A stretch of 64,000 bases of DNA from positions 62,001 to 126,000 of the forward strand of contig ML975280.1 of NCBI GenBank assembly GCA_010015605.1, given 5' to 3'. Origin of the DNA: Decorospora gaudefroyi (taxonomy: Eukaryota > Ascomycota > Dothideomycetes > Pleosporales > Pleosporaceae). Positions 11,615 to 22,586 of the stretch are shown here, piece after piece. The translations under genes were made by a program, and so were the position numbers. How positions within the stretch are numbered: position 1 is the first letter of the stretch; every line of letters begins with the position of its first letter. Below the pieces are notes generated by a model, which was given only the letters and a program-made list of their open reading frames with translations, did not search any database and was not told the DNA's origin.

Positions 11615-11936
11615 TTGATACTCTGAAGTATGAAGAAATTGTTAATATCTAAATTATATACAAATTGGTAAAAACCCGTACAGATAGCAGAGCACCAAAA
11701 CGCCTGAAACCTGTATTTTGCAATGGTGGGGTACTCGTGGGATATTTAATTTCGCCCCTCGCTTACGTAGTGCGTGGTCCTCGCTCCGTGATAGGCCGCG
11801 GATGGTACATGGGACGAAAGCAAAAGCGGCTAGCGCAAAACGCGCTTTAACGCGCTGACGCGACGCGCCCTCTGCGCTTCTAGAAGTCTGTCACTGATCC
11901 CGCTCCCCCTCGAGAGAAGGTCGGCCACACGAACCG

Positions 11937-14900
11937 ATGAGTAGCTATTCACCAGGCATCCCCACCTCATTCGACCCAGCCTTGCTTCACTCCGAACTCG
12001 AATTCCCCGACGACGCGCCGGCATCGGTTTCCCACTCGGACGAACTCGCGGCGTGGCACGAGTGCGTCGCCGAAGATACAGACAAGAAGAAGCGCGCTGG
12101 TGTCGTCATACAACACCGCGCTTGGAACGTAGCAGCCGTCTTCCGCAGTGAAGGAGAAGGCCCAATTGGTACTGCTAGCATGAAAGCCGCTGAATCCTAG
12201 CGAGGACTAATTCCTCCAGACACACCCCTCAAGCGTCAGAAGCAATCCCCGGTCAAGCGCTTCCCCGCCGATTCCCCAACTGGAGACCGAAATTTGCCGT
12301 CATCACCGCCCGTCTACATGATGCCGCTCGTCTCCTCACCCGTCGCGTACCCCCCGAGCTCATCGATGCCCCATGCGCCGTCGCCGAAGAAGCGCAAGCG
12401 CACCGATGAAGCGCGCGAACCGCTTAAGGATGTGCCGAACAACAACGTTGCGCGCACGATTGGAGGCTTCGTGGACGACTCGGACGACGAAGACGACATC
12501 GCAGCATTGAAGGAACACGCGATAAAGAGGCGGGCCGTCAGCTGCATCAAGGACTTGGCAGCTCGTCCTGAAGGTCTGACAGACTACACACCACCTGCGA
12601 GCCAGGGCGAGAACGCAGATCCGGAATCCATACCGGTAGACGACCTCGACAACTACAGCTTCAAATCAACATCACACTCACCCGTCAAGCGCCCTCAGGG
12701 TGCACAGGAGCCGACTTCGGCACAACCTATGCGCGGCCTAGTAGCCCGGAATGCCTCTGGAAAAGCCATTTACATCCCGAAGAAGGCGACGAAAGCTGCC
12801 AAGTCATACGAAGAGATTATTGCCGCGCGATCAGTGGTCGTCGAAGGAAAGGCGAGAACGAGCTACTACGGTCTCAACGTCCACCAGCTGATGGATGAAG
12901 CCAAAGCGCTCGATCAGGAGAAGACTATCAACAAAGCGCAATCACTCGATAATGTAGCACAACGGTCGATAGAACAGCCAACGCGCAACAATGGGAAGAG
13001 CAACCGCACGCTCATGTGGACGGAAAAGTACCGCGCGAAGAAGTTTACAGACTTGGTTGGAGACGAGCGGACACATCGCTCAGTGTTGCGCTGGTTGAAG
13101 GCCTGGGATCCCATCGTCTTTCCCGGCTCTGCCAAAGCGAAGCCCAAGAAAGCGAAGCACGAATTCGACGAAGACGAGCAAAGGCATCGCAAGATTTTGC
13201 TCCTGACCGGACCACCGGGGCTAGGGAAGACTACGCTAGCCCACGTTTGCGCGCGACAAGCCGGTTACGAAGTGCAGGAGATCAATGCCTCCGATGAGCG
13301 CAGCGGAGCCGTGGTGAAAGGTCGCATCCGGGATATGGTGGGAACCGAGAACGTGCGAGGTGTCAACACCAGCACGGGGAACGGAAAGGTACGCAAGGCT
13401 GGCAAACCTGTTTGCGTCGTTGTGGACGAAGTCGATGGCGTGGTCGGCAGCGGTGGCTCTGGCGAAGGCGGTTTCGTCAAGGCACTGATCGATCTGATCA
13501 ACCTGGATGAGCGGAACACGAAGGCACTTGGGCAACATCAGCCTACCACAGGCACGAAGAAGCGGAAAGGGGACAAGTTCCGACTACTGCGACCGCTCAT
13601 TCTCATATGCAACGATGTCTATCACCCATCCCTACAACCGCTACGTCAGTCTTCGATGGCTGAGATCGTGCATATTCGCAAGCCCGCTTTGAACATGGTG
13701 GTCTCGCGTATGCAAGACATCTTTGTGAAAGAGGGCATACAGTGCGACTCGGATGGTGTGCGCCGCCTTTGCGAAGCTACATGGGGTGTGAGCACAAAGA
13801 AGGAGGGAGGATCTGGCAGTGGAACCGGCGAGGGCGACATCCGTGGCGTCATGGTTGTCAGTGAGTGGGTAGCCGGAAGACTGCGAGCTTCGCACCATGT
13901 CAGGTCAAAAGAGAAGCCACGTTTGTCGCGCAAGTGGATAGAGGACAATCTTATCAACGATCTTCGGCACGGCGGAGGAGCGGCTCGCAGCTTGGGACGC
14001 GGTGGTGCGAAAGATGTCGTTGATCGTGTCTTCCGTGAAGGCGCCGGTTTCCCAACGCAGGCTGAGACTACTGATGCGCGAACAGCAGTCGCACGAGTGA
14101 AGAGTGGAGTCATTGGTGTTGCCGAGGCTGGGAAGCGGCGTGCTATGGACCGCCTAAGGGAGATGGTCGACACGAGCGGCGACTGCGATCGCATCGTAAC
14201 AGGTATGTCTACGTGCCAAATTGCACAGACTAGTGCACTTGATTAACATGCCACAGACTGCTTCACCGCCTACCCCGAAAAGCCTTTCCAAGACGACACC
14301 CTACTCAGCAAACCATCCGCAGCCTATGAATGGCTACACTTCCACGACACGCTCTCCTCCGCCGTCCACGGCTCCCAGGAATGGGAACTAGCTCCTTACC
14401 TCTCCAACTCGGTGCTCGCCTTCCACAATCTCTTCGCCTCCCCCATTCGCTCTTCTACCACCAACGCCCAAACAGACCCCGACTCAAAACCCGCTCCCTT
14501 CTCTGGCCCTGGTGCCGGTTTTGCGGCACACGAGCAGCACAAAGCCAGTAGAAGCCAGTTGATGGGGTTGCAAACTAGTCTGACTTTGCCTTTGACTCGT
14601 ATGTTCCGGAGCCCTGAGGAAATGGTCACAGAACTCATACCCTACGTGCTACGTATGCTTGCGCCCGACGTAAAACCAGTCATCGTCAACACTGGGGCCT
14701 CTGGAACAAAGTCTTTTGCCACGGCGTCCGTGCGCAAAGCCTCAGAAAAGGAACTCGTAAAGAAAGCTGTGGAAGCCATGGCAGCAACAGGTGTACGATT
14801 TGAAAAATCGCGCATCGAGACCGAGGATGTGGTGAGCCGCAGTGCGGGCTTCGTGTGGCGCATGGAACCCGCACTCGACGTCCTCGCTACCTTTGAAACG

Positions 14901-15293
14901 CTGGGTAGCAAAAACGATGATAAAGTGCGCTACGCCGTTCGCAGCGTACTCGAACAAGACTGGCGTAAGGAATCTGTCCTTCGCGATCAGTCTAATCGGA
15001 ACCGCCGTGGCGGTCAAACAGAACACGATGAGCTTTCTTCTTCTTTGTCCGCTCGAAAAGAGGAGAAGTCGACGGAAGACAAAGTCGCTGCGGCAAACAA
15101 GAAAGCGATCAAGAGGGATTTCTTTGGTAGGGTGATGGTGGAGACGGAAAAGAGTCGCAAGGATGATCAGCGGAAGAAGGCTTCTGGGGAGATGCAAGGC
15201 GATGTGGGAAGGATTTGGGTGAGCTTCCATGAAGGCTTTTCGAACGCGGTACGGAAACCGGTTAGTATTGATGATATTATGAGGGGGTTGTAG
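11937..15293 (+). CDS. CTF18: Ctf18, clamp loader subunit of the alternative RFC
   Basis: Large subunit of the Ctf18-Dcc1-Ctf8 replication factor C complex, which loads PCNA and supports sister-chromatid cohesion and checkpoint signalling in the nucleus. Exons 11937-12168, 12220-14202 and 14257-15293 (introns 51 and 54 bp, phase 1) give 1083 residues. The N-terminal 240 residues are low-complexity with a basic KKRKR patch. The AAA+ core starts at LMWTEKYRAKKFTDLVGDE. Walker A GPPGLGKT is at about 408-415, sensor-type INASDERS follows, and Walker B VVVDEVDG is near 480. The downstream helical region leads to the conserved Ctf18 tail WVSFHEGFSNAVRKPV, the segment that contacts Dcc1-Ctf8. This tail, and the DERS and DEVDG forms, separate it from Rfc1, Elg1 and Rad17. 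The start is the first ATG of the frame. Confidence 0.95.
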
Positions 15294-15799
15294 GGCGCTG
15301 AGGTGGCGGGGAGAGGAGGTCTACATTATTAGAAAGCTTTGTATGAGGAATCAAAGTATATATTCCAGGATATCCATCCAACATCACTGAGATATTCAAC
15401 CTCATCTCGACGCATGCGCGCAGCAAACTTACAAAAGACATAAAACCTCGCACTCGCGCCGTCTCCCAACTACTCCGCCTCACACCGCCCGCTTCTCCCC
15501 CCAGTTCAGCCGCGGCAAACAACCAACTACACACACACCGCCCACAGCCATACCCCAACTTCCAATTTGTGGGGTTGGGGCACAGCGCGCAGGAGATGCG
15601 AAGGCAGAGTTAAGCGGTAGGTTAGGGTTGGGGCGGAGGGCTGTTCCGTCCGACTCCACCAAGCCCAGTGAAACAACGTCCACCCAAAAGCACCGCGCAC
15701 GCAAAGGTACACACAGAATGCGAAGAAAAACTCGTAAAATCCATTGCTAGACCGAAGAAAGCCCCCTAAATATATCAGCAGAACCCACAACCCCACTCC
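15294..15799. other. Convergent 3' region between CTF18 and the amylase gene
   Basis: The two genes end toward each other here. The segment holds both 3' UTRs; nothing else is supported. Confidence 0.55.
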
Positions 15800-17668
15800 T
15801 CACTGCCACGAGCTACTTAAACCAGCACTATCCGCACAACTCGGCACCACATACGCTCTATTCGGGTCACTCTCCCACGTAACCAACCCATCACGACCGA
15901 TCTTCACAAACTTATACTGGATGCTCGACCCAGCCTGCAACGCCACAGTAATAGACCAAATCGAGTTGCTGGCGGTATAACTCGCAGCCGAGAGCGTAAG
16001 CCCGTTGTCTGGATTCCAATTCCCTAGCTGCGCGGTGTTGCCTGTGATTCTGATACTTTCGCCGTACGCTGTAGTCACGCGTTGCGTGAAGGTGACGGCG
16101 ACGGAGGTGGGACACGCTGTGGATGTAGCGGTAGCGGTAGCGGTGCGAGTAGAAGGCGTGGTGGGCGTTGTAGTGGACGAAGCGACGAGAACGACGGGCT
16201 GCCCATTGCGGACGTTGACACAGATGTTTCCGCTGCCGTCTGCGGTAACGGCTGCCCCGTCGCCGTACACATTTGTCCATCGCCCGTTGGCTTTCCGCGT
16301 GCTGAAACAGTGTTGTGCGTTCGAGCTGCTTCCGGCGTTGGTCGTGAGCACGACGAGGTTTCCGCCTGCTCGGCTCCATGCATACGCGTTGCTGGTTACG
16401 TATAAGTGGATGTGGTCGTTGGCTGCGAGGCCACCTGCGGATTTCTTTGCGGCAGTCAATTTCTGGATGGCTTGGTAGAGATCGGCGTCGGTGTTGAAAT
16501 TGCTGCGCCAGAGATCTTCTCGGTTTGCGGGATCGTTGCCGCCTGCGTAGCCTTGCTCAGTGCCGTAGTAGAGCACTGGGATTCCTCGCGCTAGGATCAC
16601 GTACGCGAGCGCGTTTTTGAGTAGTGTTACGTCGTTCTTCACGTTTAGCCAACGCGGGTTGTCGTGGTTGTCTAGAAAGGTGCCGAGGGCGGAGGGGTCG
16701 GGGAAAGAGTTGCTGACGGTGTTCATCATATCGACCAGTGCTTGCGCTGAGCCTTTCTGCTGGTAGAAGTTGTTCATAGGGTAGTAGACGGCGTAGTTGA
16801 GGAGCCCCGGCATGAGGTTTGCGTAGCCGGCCAAGTAGGATGGGCTTCCGTCGAACACCTCGCCGATGCTGTAGACACCTGCCGCACTAGTAAAGCCCGG
16901 CCAGAAGCTCTTCGCGACGTGTTTGACGGTGTCGATGCGTACGCCGTCGAAGCTGTATTCTTTAACGAGCCAGGAGATCCAGGTGTTGTACAGATTCTTT
17001 ATGTCGGTGGAATCGGTGTTGACATCGGGGAGGCCAGCAATACGGCACTGTTCCACACTCTTCTGGTTGCTGTAGTTGATATCGCAGGCGGCGTGGTAGG
17101 AAGAAGCCTGGTTGAGTGGAACCGGGCGGTTGTCTGCAATGGCACCCTGTCCCATGTGGTTTGCCACTACGTCTACCATGATATAGATACCCTGGGATCG
17201 ATCAGTATACGACCTGCAGATTGATGGGAGTGCAAAGCAATACCTTTGAATGAGCAGTACTGACGAGGCTCTTCAAGTCGCCAGCAGTGCCGTAGTTCGA
17301 GTTGATCGAATAGAGATCCTGAGCCCAATAGCCATGATAGCCACCAGGGCTGTCTAAAGAACTGGTGAGGATCAATCTTCTTGGATGTTCGTGGGGTTGA
17401 ACGTACTTGCAACAACCGGGGTGATCCAAATGGCATCAAAGCCTAGACCGCTGATGTAGTCGAGCTTCGACTCCAATCCTTTGAAAGTTCCACCACAGTA
17501 GTTGCCGAGATTGTTGCAGGCACCCCCGCCAGTATCAGAGCTGCTACGAGCAACCCGGTCCGTCAAGACGAAGTATATGTTGCGAGACTTCCAAGCATCG
17601 GTGTCTGCAGCTGTGACGATGGAAGTGATGTAGAAGAGAATTACACCAAGAATATTAAACAACAGCAT
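15800..17668 (-). CDS. Secreted GH13 alpha-amylase with CBM20 starch-binding domain
   Basis: Extracellular endo-acting alpha-1,4-glucanase for starch. Exons 17668-17407, 17353-17244 and 17191-15800 (introns 53 and 52 bp) give 587 residues. The signal peptide is MLLFNILGVILFYITSIVTA. The GH13 barrel contains SPGGYHGYWAQDLY, VDVVANHMG (conserved region I), DGVRIDTVKHV with nucleophile Asp about 211, GEVFDG with acid/base Glu about 235, and FLDNHDNPR with Asp about 301. A Thr/Pro linker (about 465-483) leads to a CBM20 (about 484-587) with the QLGNWNPDNG and WESDPNRAY aromatic binding sites. The first splice site could shift by a few residues; I used the acceptor that restores ANSPGGYHGYW. The gene is divergent from a CBM20-bearing AA13 LPMO 1.9 kb away, which implies joint action on starch granules. 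Confidence 0.95.
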
Positions 17669-17756
17669 CTTGACGAGAGTGGTGCTTCCTTCAGCCTACT
17701 TTTTGAGGCTCTCAGACCATGATGCACCAGATGTAGATGAGGTTAACCACCGCTGG

Positions 17757-17763
17757 ATTTATA
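17757..17763 (-). promoter_or_regulatory. Candidate TATA box of the amylase gene
   Basis: TATAAAT on the minus strand, 89-95 bases upstream of the amylase start codon, at a usual distance for a fungal TATA element. Confidence 0.5.
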
Positions 17764-18282
17764 CCTGCCGTGCCACGAGGGGGTACCATCCGGCCGTTCG
17801 TCACTCTTCAGACAACCTACCAGCTCAGCCTAACTCCGAGTCGCCCTTGTGGAAGTCGGGTGATACCTAGCTCTCGACGCCTCTCCGGAATAGCCCACGA
17901 TGCTAAAAGAGCCGAAAAGCGCCGATAGAAGTCGCACAACGGACGGTGGTGTCCCTCCGGACCGTCTTTAATCCAGTCAACAGGTCGTAAGTATCTAGAT
18001 GCCCACCTTATAAATGACGATCTCTCGGACCGAACACCTAGGAAGCCATAGTTGTACCTCGTGGACATCTAAAACTCGCTTGTGGCGTGCAAGAAAACGG
18101 TTCGAATTCCTGATGAGGAAGCTGCGGAGTGCTAGATCACTGACTCAGTATTATGCTATTAAGATCGGCATCTCGTTCGTAGCGTAGCCTCCGCGTATTG
18201 GCACTAGGGTAGGCTAAAGGAAGTTGGTGTCTCAAGGGAGATGAGACACGCCGCAGGGCTGAGACATGACGGGTTACCGGTA

Positions 18283-18842
18283 CCGAGGCGGGAGACACAA
18301 CGAGCCAGGACGCTGATCGAGCCACTTTTTACTAGGGCAAACCGCAAAATTAACGTTTTTAAAAATTTAATAACTCCTTAACTTTTAGATATTTTTAACT
18401 AAATTAAAGTGTAGTTAGTTAGTTATGTTAGTTATACAAAAATTTCTAATAAGTTAGTAGTTAAACTTAAAGAGAAGTTAAACCTTTACCTAATAGAATT
18501 AAAAAGTAGTTAAGTAATTCTAAGTAACTAGTTACCTATTTTTAGTAGGTTTTTTTTTAAAAAAAAAAGCTTAGCTTATACGTTAGTTAGTTAACTAGTT
18601 AACCTAGATTTTAAAAAACGTAAACTTCTAAAGTTATAGTTAGAGCGCACTTTTCTCTACCTATAACTTTAGTAGTTAACTACCTACCTAGTTATTATAC
18701 TTTAGTAAAAATATCTAAAGGTTAACTAACTAGTTAAGGAGTTAAGTTAACTATTAAATTTTTAAAAACGTTAATTTTACGGTTTTCCCTAGTAAAAAGT
18801 GGCTCGATCAGCGTCCTGGCTCGTTGTGTGTCCCCACCTCGG
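18283..18842. mobile_element. 560-bp TA-flanked MITE with AT-rich, RIP-like interior
   Basis: The two ends are inverted copies. Bases 18300-18337 and 18787-18824 are perfectly complementary over 38 nt. Imperfect pairing extends outward to CCGAGG at the left tip and CCTCGG at the right tip, and inward for more than 100 nt in total. Both tips are flanked by TA (18281-18282 and 18843-18844), the target duplication of Tc1/mariner-type transposases. The interior is extremely AT-rich with many TTAGTTAG and CTAGTTA strings and has no coding potential. This looks like a non-autonomous foldback/MITE mutated by repeat-induced point mutation. It sits in the shared promoter region of the amylase and LPMO genes. 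Family membership is inferred. Confidence 0.85.
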
Positions 18843-19141
18843 TAAGCGAACTGCCGTACCTCGGGATTGAGGTTTAGCGCCATCGCTGTTTGGTCCCAAA
18901 AAGGCGGAGTCCCCGCATTCCTGGGGTTAGCAACGTGCTGGTTAATTTAAGGTGCGGGCCGCCCAAACGTTTTATGTTCTCGTGACTCTTCTTGACGTCT
19001 TGTCATTCTGCGGGCTGCAAGCCACCGTCTTTCTTCCGACAGCGATCCAATCGATGGCCATCAAGGCTCCGGCTCAAGATGGTCTCTGAAACGCCCGGAG
19101 GACGCTAGAGGCTTCGATCACGTCTGGCAGGGCGCCGAAGA

Positions 19142-19155
19142 CGGAGGCCGTCCGG
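19142..19155 (+). promoter_or_regulatory. CGG-N8-CGG site, candidate AmyR-type binding site
   Basis: The sequence CGG, eight bases, CGG matches the CGGN8(C/A)GG pattern bound by the Zn2Cys6 starch regulator AmyR of Aspergillus. It lies 423 bases upstream of the LPMO start codon. Such a short motif can occur by chance, and AmyR orthologues are not universal outside the Eurotiales. Confidence 0.35.
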
Positions 19156-19461
19156 TACTTGGTGCCTTATGCGAGGCGACAAAGTGTGGAGCCGGCCTAT
19201 CAACACATGGCAGGACGGGGATCCAGATTGAGTGCAGCTGGAAGAGGGTTGCGGTAGCTCCGTGTGTGCATCATCAGCTTGTCGAAAGTTTCCCCGTTCG
19301 ACAAAGGCAAGAAATGAAGAATATGTGCCGACTCCAGTCCAATGGAAATCCGAAGGGCTTGCGCGACCAAGATTGATGCGGCGAACGACAAGAAGGACCG
19401 GAATGAATCGATGCATTTGAAGCAGGTGTTGATACCGGTTGTTGGTATGTGACTGGACCTG

Positions 19462-19468
19462 TATATAT
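19462..19468 (+). promoter_or_regulatory. Candidate TATA box of the AA13 LPMO gene
   Basis: TATATAT located about 110 bases before the start codon of the LPMO gene. Confidence 0.45.
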
Positions 19469-19577
19469 GGACAGCCACCATAGACGATGTCTGCTTTGTC
19501 GTTCAGTCGCTCACATACACAGTTACCGTAGCTTCATTCTTTCCAGGACATTCCTGAAAGCCGTGACCCTCTCTGTC

Positions 19578-20848
19578 ATGTTGTCTCCATTCGCACCTCT
19601 TCTAGCACTTGTAGCCGGCGCTCATGCGCATGGTTACCTTTCATCTCCTATGAGCCGAACAGGTCTGAATGCGCAGGTACGTGTACCTTCTCGAACATCC
19701 TCTTACTGTAGCATCTAGATACGATCGCTAACATTTTGAAGTCTGGCGCAGACACATGCCCTGAGTGCACCATTCTCGAACCCGTACCAGCCTGGCCCGA
19801 CCTTGACGCCGCACCCGTTGGTCGCTCCGGCCCTTGTGGCTACAACGCGCGCGTATCAGTTGACTACAACCAGCCAGGTCCCGTTTGGGGCTCGCAGCCC
19901 GTCATTACGTACAGCAGTGGCGAGGTAGTGGATGTTCAGTGGTGCCTCGATGCAAACGGTGACCACGGTGGCATGTTTAGCTACCGTATCTGCCAAGACC
20001 AAGCTCTTGTCGACAAGTTCTTGACCCAGGGGTACCTTCCTACCGAGGCCGAGAAACAAGCCGCTGAGGACTGCTTCGAGGCCGGCGAGCTGAAGTGCAC
20101 GGATGTCGCTGGGCAGACGTGTAGTTACAACCCTGATTGCCAGCAAGGCCAGGCTTGTTGGAGGAATGACTGGTTCACATGTTGGTCCCATTATACTCGT
20201 GGAGACACCGAACAGAGCTAACGTTAAGTAGGCGGTGGCTTCAACGATGGTTCAAAATGCCGGAGCGTCGATTCTTCCCCACTGAACTCGTGTTATACCA
20301 GTATTGCGGGTGGGTATACCGTAAGCTCGAAGATTAAGATTCCGAATTACACAAGTAACCACACGTTACTGTCGTTCAAATGGAACTCCTACCAGACGCC
20401 TCAGGTATATCTGACGTGTGCGGACATCAAGATTACTGGCTCTGGTGACTCCACCCCTCCGTCTTCGAGTACCGTTCCGCCATCTTCGACAAAGCCCACG
20501 TCGACCGCAACGCCTAGTGGTTGCGCAACACCCGTCCCAACTTTAGCGGTGACGTTCAACTCCAAGACCACGACTTCGTACGGGCAGACAGTAAAGATTG
20601 TCGGCTCTATCCCGCAGCTCGGTAATTGGGATACGGCTCTTGCGCCGGCGCTCTCCGCCAGTCAGTACACTCCCGCAAACCCCCTTTGGACAACGAAGAT
20701 CAATCTGCCTGCTGGTACGAGCTTCGAATACAAATTCATCAAGGTCGAGAGCGGCGGTGCTGTTACTTATGAGTCGGGTGAGAATCGCGTGTACACTGTG
20801 CCAAAGGGATGTGCGAGCGATGTGACGATTAGCAACTCGTGGAAGTAA
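19578..20848 (+). CDS. AA13 starch-active lytic polysaccharide monooxygenase with CBM20
   Basis: Secreted copper enzyme that cleaves starch oxidatively and boosts amylases. Exons 19578-19676, 19742-20180 and 20232-20848 (introns 65 and 51 bp) give 384 residues. After the signal peptide (MLSPFAPLLALVAGAHA) the mature protein starts with His, as required for the copper histidine brace. The second brace His is in NGDHGGMFSYRIC, and the axial Tyr is in QVYLTCADI. Cysteines typical of AA13 occur in DTCPECTI, RSGPCGYN, WFTC and NSCYTSIAGGY. The second intron uses a weak GTTGGT donor, but only this splice gives WFTCGGGFND in frame. A Ser/Thr/Pro linker connects to a C-terminal CBM20 with QLGNWDTALA. 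It is divergent from the amylase and has a similar CBM20. Confidence 0.94.
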
Positions 20849-21764
20849 ACGCCATCGCGCACATTCTACCTCGTGTGGGCAGGTACAACTCTGGTGTTGC
20901 GATTATGGATTTGGGTATCTGACTTCAATTCTATTCGGCGGCTCAAACTTATCCCATGCACACGAGGTCGTGACACATGAAATACACCGGAGGCTAACAG
21001 GTGCCACAAACCTCGAAGAACGTTATTTTCTGTGGCAACGCATCAGACTTCGTCGAAAAAAGGACACCGTGGGTGAAAATCAGTACACGAACGAGGGCAA
21101 GCGCAGATATAATGGCCTGCAAAATGACTTAAACGATAGACTTGCGCCGGCAAAGAGAGGCAAAACATACAATGTCCATGGCATTGTTGCCAGAGCGCTC
21201 CCGATGGTCTACAACGATGCAGTCATGAGAGACATTGAGTTAACGTCGAAGTCCCTTTAAAAGTTGAGTGTTACGACACCATGGCGTATTGCCCGCTTTT
21301 TGCCTTTCTTCATGATGCATTTCACACTTACAAGGGGCGGTGAAGATCTTGTGAAATTTATCTCGATCGTAGGTATCAAGAGACTGAGTAATCAGCATTT
21401 TACTACAATCTCAGCCATTACAGGACCTGGGAGGAACCCATTCTCACACGGTCCTGTACCGAGTCTAGGCTATTGTGCTCATTCTCTCCAGATCTGCTCG
21501 CTAAAACGTCCCTGATTTCTGCTGCATATCTTTAACCGGCCCCGCACCCATTGGACAACACCACTGCACATGCAGACAAGAATTTATCAAACACAAATTG
21601 CACCGCGTACTAGAACGCGAACGCACGGTAAAATCAATCGTTCTGCCGCGTGGCTGTCACCTAGAAGCGATCTTCAAAAAGTCCTGCGCCGCCGGAAAAC
21701 TATTGGCCATCCATCCAACACCACCGTCGTCACAAACCATCAACGTCCACCAAATCCCACAATC
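20849..21764. other. Intergenic region
   Basis: About 0.9 kb. Open frames of about 90 codons occur at 20970-21260 and 21264-21515, but neither has a recognised domain or splice context, so I do not call them genes. The last part is the 5' leader of the small secreted protein gene. Confidence 0.45.
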
Positions 21765-22164
21765 ATGTATCTCAGTACCCTCTTAGCAACCATATTCCTA
21801 ATAGCCACCGCCCTCGCATCCCCGCACGCCTGGGCCGCCCCACAAGCTGCTACCGTTGTCCCCACGCCCGTAAAAAGTAACCGCACACACCGCCACCACC
21901 ACCACCATAAAGAGCGCACACCGACGTTCAAGCAGCCGTGTAACTGCCAGATGCCTATCATACCCGTGAGAATTTTGACAGAGAACGAAAGGTGTTTGAT
22001 GAAGCATGCTGCGCAGATGGGGTGCTATATGAGTTCGAAGGGGGGATGTCCGTCGCCGGCGCCTGCTGTAAGTGATAACTTTGGGAGTGAGGATGTGGAC
22101 TGGTGATGGGTGCTAATATGTGCAGTGTGGGCTTGGACCGCTGCCGGGTGTTCCGATGATTTAG
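21765..22164 (+). CDS. Small secreted cysteine-rich protein, effector candidate
   Basis: Exon 21765-22067 and exon 22126-22164 are joined across a 58-bp intron (GTAAGT donor, TGCTAATAT branch, CAG). They give 113 residues. Reading through the donor would end in an unrelated tail, and splicing instead adds a sixth cysteine. The signal peptide runs from MYLSTLLATIFLIATALA to about residue 24. The mature chain has a basic His-rich tract (HRHHHHHK) with an N-glycosylation site just before it. It has six cysteines in CNC, ERC, GCY, GGC and ACG contexts, enough for three disulfides. No domain is recognised. Size, secretion and Cys content fit fungal effector-like proteins, but virulence function is not shown. 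The Met at 21765 was chosen because the 65 codons upstream are basic and unlike a signal peptide. Confidence 0.72.
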
Positions 22165-22586
22165 GGTAGGGTGCGTGGTGGGATGGAGGTTTCGTGGGGT
22201 ACCTAGGATTCAGTGAAGATGGGCAAGAAGAGATACATTTTTTCAGGCAAATAAGAATCTGGGGATGGGGCTGGTGGGAATACAGTGACCTCTGATGATG
22301 AGTACCTTGCTGGTCTTTTGTGTTATTGAAGTGCTATTTGGACGTATTCATTCACACGAAGTTGAGTTCGAGGTTCCGAACATAATCTTCGAGACACGAA
22401 AAAATTTTCATTGTGTGCTCTTCAATCGTATCTTATCTCAGTCATCTACTCCATATGATTAGGATAGTGACCGCGATGGCATCCGCATACCATCCTGCGG
22501 ACGTCCAGAACATGTGGCAAGATCTTCAGGTGATATCGACCATCTCCTTCTCAAGCCAAATGTCCTTTTCCATCATCAATCAACCC
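22165..22586. other. Convergent 3' region
   Basis: Spacer between the secreted-protein gene and the following leftward gene. No gene is seen. Confidence 0.5.

Noticed and set aside
17354..17406. Alternative amylase splice using donor GTTCAA and acceptor CCAG
   Set aside because: It keeps the frame but gives a longer, less family-like loop. The GTACGT donor with the TTTAG acceptor restores ANSPGGYHGYW and uses stronger sites.
20970..21515. Two open frames of 83-96 codons downstream of the LPMO
   Set aside because: No family resemblance, no splice signals linking them, and position in the 3' flank.
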